In this document: one piece after another, positions 1 through 6,339 of the stretch
Layout of the letters: each line of letters begins with the position of its first letter
Numbering within the stretch: position 1 is the first letter of the stretch
Assembly: GCA_947378615.1 (NCBI GenBank)
Contig: CANCKV010000074.1
Span: 1-9,896, forward strand
Origin: Chitinophagaceae bacterium
GTDB taxonomy: Bacteria; Bacteroidota; Bacteroidia; Chitinophagales; Chitinophagaceae
Length of the DNA stretch: 9,896 nucleotides
Direction of reading: 5' to 3'
The notes under the pieces: model-generated
Database searches by the model: none
What the model was told of the DNA's origin: nothing
The model's input: only the letters and a program-made list of their open reading frames with translations
Position numbers and translations under genes: made by a program

Positions 1-112
1 TTAGTACGATTGTTTTCATGGCAGCATCTGTATTATATTCAGCTGCTTGCGCCTCCATTAAATTTTCTACTGTTTCATTTCTTGCCAATTTTGCCTGTGC
101 CTTGTTTGTCAT
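1..112 (-). CDS. Small unidentified protein, 5' part only (gene runs off the left edge)
   Basis: Reading leftward from the ATG at 112-110, the frame stays open to the window edge and gives 37 residues beginning MTNKAQAKLARNETVENLME. The start is preceded by an A-rich stretch (TTACTTAAA), normal for Bacteroidota, and no good upstream start exists in frame. The visible part is hydrophilic and probably helical, with no signal peptide or membrane segment. The spacing of the Lys-Leu, Val and Leu residues recalls a family of short Bacteroidota hypothetical proteins that begin with K..AKL...V..L, but this is only a resemblance from memory. The 21-bp repeat array begins about 100 bp upstream of the start, so it lies in the promoter or leader side of this gene. 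Function unknown. That it is a real gene is likely but rests on a short fragment. Confidence 0.55.
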   Translation of the reverse strand, partial: MTNKAQAKLARNETVENLMEAQAAEYNTDAAMKTIVL

Positions 113-210
113 TTTAAGTAATTTTGAAGACGGTTAAGTCTGTATTTAATTAATTTTATTTCGTTTTAAGCATTAATTACTGTTTCTTGCTGCTTAAAGT
201 TCTGCTTTTT

Positions 211-483
211 TGTATTCCTCGAGGTAATAGTTGTATTCCACTTCATTACATGTGTATTACTCCCCATTTTTGTTGTATTCCCTATCAATACTGTTGTATG
301 ACTAGAGGTTTTTATTGTATTGCTGGAGGTTTCTCTTGTATTCCACCTGATATTTCTTGTATTACCGTTCAATACAACTGTATTACACTTCAATACTGTT
401 GTATTACACTTCAATACTGTTGTATTACACTTCAATACTGTAATCATGAACATCAATATAGATGTATTACAGATGTTTAGAGA
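211..483. repeat. Array of thirteen 21-bp units with a conserved TGTATTnC core
   Basis: Units start at 211, 232, 253, 274, 295, 316, 337, 358, 379, 400, 421, 442 and 463, so the register is exactly 21 bp throughout. Eleven units begin TGTATT and the unit at 295 begins TGTATG. The unit at 442 has lost the core but keeps the register. Position 8 is C in all twelve units with a core, position 7 varies, and a T usually precedes the core. The other bases vary but fall into types. Units at 211, 295 and 316 share CTnGAGGT at the same offset; units at 274, 358, 379, 400 and 421 share TCAATAC. The three units 379-441 are identical, which points to recent duplication. In the TCAATAC units GTATT can pair with AATAC around a 7-base loop; 358-376 is a perfect 6-bp dyad. 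The repeat unit is too short for CRISPR. A phased protein-binding array or a transcribed hairpin array are possible. Confidence 0.85.
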
Positions 484-676
484 ATGATGCGTTGTTAATG
501 TTGTTAAGTGAAAAGAGAAAATCGTAGATGCCCTATTCAGAAGGGGAACTAAGTGGGTTCATTTTGAGTCTGTGGCAAAGCCAAAAGAAGAGATGCGAAG
601 TGATATTATAGCCGAACCGCTGGTTATCTAAAACTTCTGAGTCGAAAAAGGTCGAGGTAAAGATTTGAAACCACCA

Positions 677-707
677 AATAAACTTTGATAAAAGGGCAAA
701 GTTTATT
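677..707. repeat. 11-bp perfect inverted repeat (hairpin)
   Basis: AATAAACTTTG at 677-687 pairs perfectly with CAAAGTTTATT at 697-707 around a 9-base loop. No T-run follows on either strand and no gene ends nearby, so a rho-independent terminator is not well supported. It may be a remnant of a repeat element or a protein-binding dyad. Confidence 0.5.
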
Positions 708-821
708 ATTACGGGGAAGAGATTGGGTGAAATGATGGATTGTGTTAAACAATAGTGATTAAATGATGTGGAAATTAGAAAATTAGACTCCTTTTTTCTT
801 AGAATGAGTGTAGAAAGTTGA

Positions 822-840
822 TTTGAAAATATATTTCAAA
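822..840. repeat. 7-bp inverted repeat TTTGAAA/TTTCAAA
   Basis: TTTGAAA at 822-828 and TTTCAAA at 834-840 are separated by ATATA. The arms resemble the CTTTGAA/TTCAAAG operator seen before the CreD gene, but there is no adjacent gene start, and such a dyad can arise by chance in AT-rich DNA. Confidence 0.3.
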
Positions 841-984
841 CAAATGACGAATTATTGTAAGCATTTCCTTTATATTTATTTCATTATAGGAAGGGTATCC
901 AAAAGAAAGACTGTCCAATTAAGAAGACTTCCTGCATCTAAAAATATAATAATTGAATTTGAGAGTTGAAGTAGTGGCTTACAA

Positions 985-1330
985 CTAACGTTATTTTTGA
1001 GCAAGGGTGGACAGGGTTGTCAATTATTAAGCAAGGCTAGACCACAAGCGTTGCGGTAGCAGCGAGTGATGTAGCGTATTTGGCGTGGATGAGCGGGGGG
1101 CATGACTCCTTTCATGGACTTTTCGTTACAAAACCCAGCTCAGCGACATCTTCGCAAGCTGTTTTTGGAAGTTAAGCGAAGCGCATCCCGAACTGCTAAT
1201 AAAAAAGAATCTCTGGTTCTTTATATACAACGGGATTAAAAACCCCTCTCATTTACTAGTTTGCGACGCTTCGCATAACATGTCAAACAGCAAATGCGAA
1301 CACCTCGCCTAGCTAAATACCTACTAGAAT
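985..1330. repeat. GC-richer patch with inverted words, possible dispersed repeat remnant
   Basis: Base composition rises here against very AT-rich flanks. GCGAAGCG at 1176-1183 is the exact reverse complement of CGCTTCGC at 1267-1274, and CTTCGC at 1150-1155 also pairs with GCGAAG at 1176-1181. The left side begins with CTAACGTTA (985-993). The texture is like non-coding dispersed repeats common between genes in Bacteroidota, but I cannot show other copies from this window. All frames are interrupted. Confidence 0.3.
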
Positions 1331-1577
1331 CCTAAGGGCACAAAATAGTATGTTTGTTCAACTCAGGCAGGAATGTTTTAGCATGTAAAATACAATTCAA
1401 AAATTCGGGTGTTGGACGCACTATCGAACGCATTATTTAGGTCGCAGATTACTTCCAAAATCGAGGTACTAGCCTAATATACATGAATGCATTTCCTACT
1501 AAAAAGGTCTATTTTAATACAATCTGAATTATTCATTAAAACAACTGTATGTTCGTTGACAAAGTAAAAATAATAGT

Positions 1578-2786
1578 ATGAGTAATGACGATAAAAAGAA
1601 ACCGTGGCAGGACAGAATTAAATGGGAATTTGAGAGTGCTAGACAACGGGAAAAAATATATAAACAAACCCTTAAAAAGTTTGCTACCAATAAGTCTATA
1701 AAAGAATATTTGAACCAATTCCAAAATAGCCAACCAACTGTAGATTCTTATGCATGGCAAAAAGCGAGGTGGTTGGTTGATAAGAATCAGACAGAGTGGT
1801 ACTTGGACTATAGTAGTTCGAAAGCTTTATTGGCAGCACAAACGTGTTTGGGTAATATCCAACAAAAAAAATTGTTCGATAAGCAGTGCGAATGGCGTGC
1901 CGAAACTTTTCACCATCCATCCATTGAAACAACTTTTGATTTTAAATATTGGGAAAAGAATATTCTTAATTGCCAATTTATAGAACCCATCACCGAAGAA
2001 GATGTGGTACTATATATTGAATTCTTACAACAATATTTGGGTGAAGACTTAACTTTTTTGAGTGGTTGGCAAGATTATAATACTTATAATTCTTCCTATG
2101 CTACTGTAGCTAAACTAGTGAACAAACAAGAAGATGATAACGAAATCGAAGATGATGACGATGATGATGATGATAAAAGTAGTTTGATGCCACCGTGGTA
2201 CATATTCGTGAATGAACGTAGGGGAGATGGACATTATTTGTTACTTCCTGATTTACGTCAAGAAAAAGAATGGAAATATGGAAGGATTGGACAAAAAGAA
2301 ATTCAGCGGAATTATGCAGAACAACAAAAATCACAACCATCTCCTGATACTCGTCCCTACTTATCTGTCTTTGGCAAAGAGCAAACGGAAGACTTTATTA
2401 ACGAAGTGGAAGAAGCACCCGAGGAAGTTTTGAAAGCCTATAAAGTATATCAGCAATTTTATGATAATCCTGAAATAAGAAGTATGGAGGAGGTTTGGGA
2501 AGCGTGGAATGAATTAGACGATTGTTATGAAGCTTTTCCTATGGCTGCAGGAATTACCGATTGGAAAGAAGCCCTTATAGCTACTGCACAACAATGGAAA
2601 AACACTAAAATAACCCGAAACGTACATTTCTTTTATGAAGATTATTTGTTTAGGAACGCTACAGGAATCAGCAATGTTGCAGATGAAGAATTGTTATCAA
2701 CATATAGAAAAATGGCAGATGATTATAAGGAAACTATGCTTTTAGGAAGAGAACTAAGTGGAGAACCAAGGGATTTAAATTTTTAA
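1578..2786 (+). CDS. Unrecognised 402-residue acidic protein
   Basis: The frame runs from the ATG at 1578 to a TAA at 2784 followed at once by a second in-frame TAA. I do not recognise the family. There is no signal peptide or membrane segment, so it is probably cytoplasmic. The first 50 residues are lysine-, arginine- and glutamate-rich and probably helical. Tryptophan is frequent throughout (for example W60, W65, W74, W106, W125). A linker at about residues 185-199 is almost entirely acidic (E, D, N) with eight consecutive aspartates, and separates an N-terminal region of about 180 residues from a C-terminal region of about 200. The C-terminal part has PPWYIFVNE, then GHYLLLPDL, and later several acidic helices. 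The gene stands alone: the stretch before it is empty and the next gene is on the opposite strand and ends facing it. The start is chosen because it is the first ATG and is preceded by an A-rich leader. Confidence 0.85.
   Translation: MSNDDKKKPWQDRIKWEFESARQREKIYKQTLKKFATNKSIKEYLNQFQNSQPTVDSYAWQKARWLVDKNQTEWYLDYSSSKALLAAQTCLGNIQQKKLFDKQCEWRAETFHHPSIETTFDFKYWEKNILNCQFIEPITEEDVVLYIEFLQQYLGEDLTFLSGWQDYNTYNSSYATVAKLVNKQEDDNEIEDDDDDDDDKSSLMPPWYIFVNERRGDGHYLLLPDLRQEKEWKYGRIGQKEIQRNYAEQQKSQPSPDTRPYLSVFGKEQTEDFINEVEEAPEEVLKAYKVYQQFYDNPEIRSMEEVWEAWNELDDCYEAFPMAAGITDWKEALIATAQQWKNTKITRNVHFFYEDYLFRNATGISNVADEELLSTYRKMADDYKETMLLGRELSGEPRDLNF
2151..2174 (+). repeat. GAT/GAC trinucleotide run coding for eight aspartates
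   Basis: Eight in-frame codons, seven GAT and one GAC, encode residues D192-D199 of the 402-residue protein. The near-perfect run is a likely site of slippage in units of three, which would change linker length without breaking the frame. Confidence 0.8.
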
Positions 2787-2958
2787 TAAAGTGAGGATAA
2801 TTAGTAAAAGTTGAAACAAAGTAAATGAAATATATATATTATTAACTAAGATTCCATGAGAGAGTCATGAATTAGAGTCCCGATTTTTGTGAAGTATTTA
2901 TCGAACATCCCTTAAAATATACTATTCTATTTAATACAAATTAACTGATGGATAGCCT

Positions 2959-5460
2959 TTACAGCTTTTCAAATTTACTACTAACACTTTGCCATTGATT
3001 TCTCAGAACGATGGTATAGCTGCCTGCACTCAATTCGGCAATTTCTATCTGATGATTGTTTTGACCAATAATTGCATTGAAAGTAATTTCTTTAACAATT
3101 GACCCTTTGGTATTAATGATGTTTGCTAATAATATTCCATCTTGTTTTGCATTAAAACTGATGGTAAAATTGTTCTTTACAGGGTTGGGATATAATTTAA
3201 GCGCATTGTCTTTGGAAGAAAAGTTGACAGCAACAACATTTCCATAAGTAACTTTCCCACTCTTATCCACTTGTTTTATGCGATAATAACTTAATCCCGC
3301 TAAAGGCTGATTGTCTATATAACTATAATCAGTCTTTTGCGAACTATTTCCTTTTGCAACGATACTATTTACTTTTGAAAAAATGACTCCATTGGAAGAA
3401 CGTTCCACTTCAAAATGGTCATTATGTTCCTCTGTGATTGTTGCCCATTTTAAAACAGCCGTTGAATTTTCTTTAGTTACAGATAAAGGAAGGAAGGTAA
3501 CAGGTAATGGGTCTCCAAGTTTTGTATCAGGTGCTTCTAAACGCACATAATCAAACATCACATCGCCTACGGTAGCATTACCTGTATTACGGATGGTAAA
3601 CTCTACTGTATTACTGCCTGCATTTAATAGACTTCCATCAAACAACAATCTCATATCACTGAATGCACCATGTATTCCTTTTCTTATTTTAGCGTCAGAG
3701 GGATTACTTGGATTAGCACCGATAGCAGCTGTAATTAATGTGCCGTTTACCTTAACAATCAATGCTGATGAATAGGAACCTGCAATGGCTACATAGAGAG
3801 CTGAATTTTTAGCTCCTGCTTTTGGTGCTTTTGTCAAGTTGAAATTTACTTTCCAAACTGGAGAAGACGTTTGCACGCTTTTATCATAATTCATCACAAA
3901 GTTCCAATCAGTGCTCATATTGCTTTGACCAATATTGAAGTTTACACCATTCGGAAATTCGTCTGGGTAATCCATAAATTTCGCCCAATGTGTATTTGGG
4001 AATAAGTTGCTCGTCCACCAATCTTTACCATGAAAATATTCTCCCGCAGTTCTATCTGGAATCCCAATCTCCCAAACTGTAGGCGCAGTTCTAGTAGGCA
4101 CCCATACCACATTACCTAATGCACTGATGCTATCGGCAGCTACCGTAAGATAATCCAACTTAGACATCTGTCCGGCTGCAGATGCCCCAAAAGCATAGAT
4201 ATTGTATTTACCTGGAATGACATTAGGAATGGAAAAATTACCAACGCTATCAGTTTGTACCCAAAATTGATAGTTCTTCGCCCACAACTGAAAGTCTTTA
4301 ATACCTGTACTTGATTTTGGAGTTACGGCAACCCCAACCCACATATTAGCCGCAACAATTGAGGAAGTTGTAGTATCATTTATTATTAATTTCCCTGTTA
4401 CAGTTCCTCGTTGATTTTTCTTAAAGTAATCGGAATTTGTAAACCAACTGTAAGGCCAAGCGGCTTGTTCTGCTTTTGCTTGAGCTTTGGCATCATTAAA
4501 TAATGTATTTGGGGCATTTGGAGTATTTGCAGGTACGCTGTTGCAATAAATCAGAAAGGGACCATATACCTTTTTAAATTCTTCTGTAGAATCCATGCCA
4601 AAATCATTGCCCATCGAGTAGTGTTCTCCGTTAAGCATATTTAAAAGTGTTGGTCCTTCATGACACAACAACTCGCGTTTCATTGGTCCCCCATTATAAT
4701 ATTCTTTACTAGGTGCTGTAACCCAAATACCTAAATTCTTAGTGGTACTACACCAACCCCATGTATCCAAATAGCCTAAATCGGCACTATAATCGTATTT
4801 GCATTCATACTTATTCTTATAAATTCCATTGGTTAATAATACCACTTCTTTAGGTGCTCCTGAAACTGCTACAGTTGAGTCTTTTGGGCTTGCCATTAAT
4901 TTATTTCTGAGGGTATCTACACACAACCAATCGAATGTGCTACCCACATAACTAGCCATCCGCCATTCCCCCCCCGGGCAGGCAGGATATGTAGCAGGGT
5001 GAGTTAACATTGCAGCGGCATAAATTCCTTTAGCATCTCTAGTCAAAGAATAAAATACATCCACGTCGATTGCAGCAGTGGCGGTAGTGCCAGGCCATTT
5101 CATGTGTAATTGAACTTCTGCATAGTCGCCATTATTTTGGGAAGGGTCTGCATTCAAAGTATAAGTACATCCAGATGGATTTTGGTAGTTCGGCATATTC
5201 CAACTCCAATAAATCTGTCCTCCATTATACCCCCCTGTGAGCATATTGTATCCATTAAAACTATAGTTTGAAATTAAGGCAGTAGCTTTTGTTATGGTTG
5301 CAGAAATAATACCATTGCTCAAAACTACTGTTGTGCCTTTATCTGTTACAATTACATTAGCACCATTTCCAGTTTTATCTTTTATATTATTAGCAAAAGA
5401 TGTATTTATAATACAAAATACGAAAGCAAAATTCAATATGAGCGAAGCTAAATTTTTCAT
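2959..5460 (-). CDS. Secreted rhamnogalacturonan lyase, polysaccharide lyase family 4, with T9SS sorting domain
   Basis: The product (833 residues) probably cleaves the rhamnogalacturonan I backbone of pectin by beta-elimination outside the cell. Residues 1-23 are a signal peptide (MKNLASLILNFAFVF..., cut after SFA). The catalytic beta-sandwich follows to about 310, with FDWLCVD, CKYDYSAD and GGPMKRELLCHEGP blocks typical of PL4. K221 (in KYDYS) and H280 (in GEHY) are 59 residues apart, close to the Lys150/His210 pair known in the fungal family 4 enzyme, so I propose them as catalytic. A small fibronectin-like domain lies at about 350-450, a carbohydrate-binding-like domain at about 460-643 (GEYFHGKDWWTSNLFPNTHW), a second fibronectin-like domain at 651-746 and the T9SS C-terminal domain at 753-833 (LKLYPNPVKNNF). 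A longer in-frame ATG at 5493 adds 11 residues before the signal peptide; I prefer 5460, where the lysine-plus-hydrophobic signal begins. No SusC/SusD neighbours are in view. Confidence 0.9.
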   Translation of the reverse strand: MKNLASLILNFAFVFCIINTSFANNIKDKTGNGANVIVTDKGTTVVLSNGIISATITKATALISNYSFNGYNMLTGGYNGGQIYWSWNMPNYQNPSGCTYTLNADPSQNNGDYAEVQLHMKWPGTTATAAIDVDVFYSLTRDAKGIYAAAMLTHPATYPACPGGEWRMASYVGSTFDWLCVDTLRNKLMASPKDSTVAVSGAPKEVVLLTNGIYKNKYECKYDYSADLGYLDTWGWCSTTKNLGIWVTAPSKEYYNGGPMKRELLCHEGPTLLNMLNGEHYSMGNDFGMDSTEEFKKVYGPFLIYCNSVPANTPNAPNTLFNDAKAQAKAEQAAWPYSWFTNSDYFKKNQRGTVTGKLIINDTTTSSIVAANMWVGVAVTPKSSTGIKDFQLWAKNYQFWVQTDSVGNFSIPNVIPGKYNIYAFGASAAGQMSKLDYLTVAADSISALGNVVWVPTRTAPTVWEIGIPDRTAGEYFHGKDWWTSNLFPNTHWAKFMDYPDEFPNGVNFNIGQSNMSTDWNFVMNYDKSVQTSSPVWKVNFNLTKAPKAGAKNSALYVAIAGSYSSALIVKVNGTLITAAIGANPSNPSDAKIRKGIHGAFSDMRLLFDGSLLNAGSNTVEFTIRNTGNATVGDVMFDYVRLEAPDTKLGDPLPVTFLPLSVTKENSTAVLKWATITEEHNDHFEVERSSNGVIFSKVNSIVAKGNSSQKTDYSYIDNQPLAGLSYYRIKQVDKSGKVTYGNVVAVNFSSKDNALKLYPNPVKNNFTISFNAKQDGILLANIINTKGSIVKEITFNAIIGQNNHQIEIAELSAGSYTIVLRNQWQSVSSKFEKL

Positions 5461-5715
5461 CTTGAGAGTATTTGATATAAAATAATGGAACAAATAGAAT
5501 TATCTACTTTAAAAACATTCTATTTTGGATTATTTTAAGAATAAATTATAAATTCTTTAGACATCTATCTTCTTTTTCATATTCCAACCAACCCAAGAAG
5601 TGACATAAAATTATTAAAAATCCTGTGCTAACGTTAGTGAACATTTCAAATATATTTTAGATTCAGGCGAAATAAATAAAATTTAGCAAGTAATAAGACA
5701 TCCTTATTTTTATTT

Positions 5716-6120
5716 TCAATTTATTGCACTCTTTTCTGTTATTAGATATTTCTCAATTATCACTGCGATGCACCAACCAATTAATGTCCCTATTCCATAA
5801 CATACAATATCACTCCAAAGAAAACCTACACCAAGCATTAATCTGCCCAATTTGAAACTTCTTAAATAGAGCATAAATGATCCTTGATTTAATTGAGATA
5901 ATTCATCTAATATTCCTAAAATATAGTTGATGAATGCTATTTTCCAAAGAGGCGTTTTCGTAAAAAATATTCTGACGAAGAAAACAAACATACCTGCCCA
6001 AATGATATCACCACCATAAATAATGACCAAATCAGGAAACCAAGCCTTATGACTTCGTGTTGCTAAGGCAAGCCAAATACAGAAAACAAATAGGATGGCA
6101 TATAATACTTTACGTTTCAT
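5716..6120 (-). CDS. DUF2809 family small membrane protein
   Basis: This 134-residue protein has about four membrane segments (near residues 5-20, 38-54, 60-72 and 94-122). It carries the family's marks in order: LALATRS at 17-23, YGGDIIWAGM at 35-44, DELSQL at 72-77, LRSFKLGRLMLG at 86-97 and GFLWSDIVCYGIG at 99-111. Its length is usual for DUF2809. The family's function is not known. It lies about 220 bp downstream of the CreD gene on the same strand. The gap contains a long inverted repeat and a GC-rich hairpin, so it may have its own promoter rather than belong to the CreD operon. The start at 6120 gives a lysine/arginine-rich N terminus leading into the first membrane helix, as expected. 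Confidence 0.85.
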   Translation of the reverse strand: MKRKVLYAILFVFCIWLALATRSHKAWFPDLVIIYGGDIIWAGMFVFFVRIFFTKTPLWKIAFINYILGILDELSQLNQGSFMLYLRSFKLGRLMLGVGFLWSDIVCYGIGTLIGWCIAVIIEKYLITEKSAIN

Positions 6121-6136
6121 TGAAAATGTTTTATAA

Positions 6137-6153
6137 GGAGGGAGCTCCCCTCC
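6137..6153 (-). other. GC-rich hairpin in the leader of the DUF2809 gene
   Basis: GGAGGG at 6137-6142 pairs with CCCTCC at 6148-6153 around AGCTC, and an alternative 10-bp palindrome GGGAGCTCCC lies inside it. It starts 16 bases before the ATG at 6120 and is out of character with the AT-rich surroundings. It is followed on the minus strand by TTATAAAACATTTT, so a weak terminator of upstream transcripts or a translation-affecting leader hairpin are both possible. Confidence 0.35.
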
Positions 6154-6209
6154 CCTATTAAAAATATAGTTCTATTCATGACGCTTTAACAGAAAGAGAA
6201 CATAAAAAA

Positions 6210-6306
6210 ACAAGGAACACAAAGGTGTTTGAAAAATACCGAACATTTAGTTACTTAAAGAATATAATTCCTTGTGGTTTTATTTGTAAAACTTTGTGTT
6301 CCTTGT
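6210..6306. repeat. 15-bp perfect inverted repeat of the 'CTTTGTGTTCCTTGTG' intergenic type
   Basis: ACAAGGAACACAAAG at 6210-6224 is the exact reverse complement of CTTTGTGTTCCTTGT at 6292-6306, with a 67-bp interior that contains a further partial copy (TTCCTTGTGG at 6268-6277). Sequences built of CTTTGTG and CCTTGTG words are familiar as dispersed intergenic repeats in Bacteroidota; this assignment is from memory. It sits between the CreD and DUF2809 genes, and transcripts of either strand could fold the two arms together. Confidence 0.6.
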
Positions 6307-6339
6307 GTTACAGACTGTTTGTAATTATAAAGCAATTAG

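Larger units (their letters stand above)
484..1577. other. Gene-free stretch of about 1.1 kb
   Basis: I see no convincing gene on either strand here. Frames are short and broken; one 27-residue frame at 528-611 (MPYSEGELSG...) has no supporting features. The stretch holds two AT-rich inverted repeats (677-707, 822-840) and, from about 985 to 1330, a visibly more GC-rich patch with repeated GCGAAG/CTTCGC words. No tRNA, rRNA or insertion-sequence ends were recognised. It could be the remains of a degraded gene or mobile element between the array and the next gene. The last 50 bases before 1578 must carry the promoter of the 402-residue gene, but no clear TAnnTTTG element was found there. Confidence 0.6.

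Noticed and set aside
211..483. CRISPR array
   Set aside because: The conserved part is only about 8 bases and the period 21 bp, with several identical 'spacers'; no cas gene is visible. This does not fit CRISPR.
528..611. 27-residue frame MPYSEGELSG...
   Set aside because: Too short, no leader signal and no recognised homology; it may be chance or a trace of a lost gene.
1536..2433. Short open frames overlapping the 402-residue gene on both strands
   Set aside because: They are shadows of the main frame with low-complexity or unnatural composition, such as a histidine run opposite the aspartate run.
2865..2880. Small CATGA/TCATG inverted repeat after the 402-residue gene as a terminator
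   Set aside because: The stem is only 5 bp and no T-run follows; no terminator can be supported in this gap.
5627..5636. Palindrome CTAACGTTAG, with a related CTAACGTTA at 985-993
   Set aside because: A 9-10 bp match is weak evidence; flanking sequences differ, so shared origin or function is not supported.
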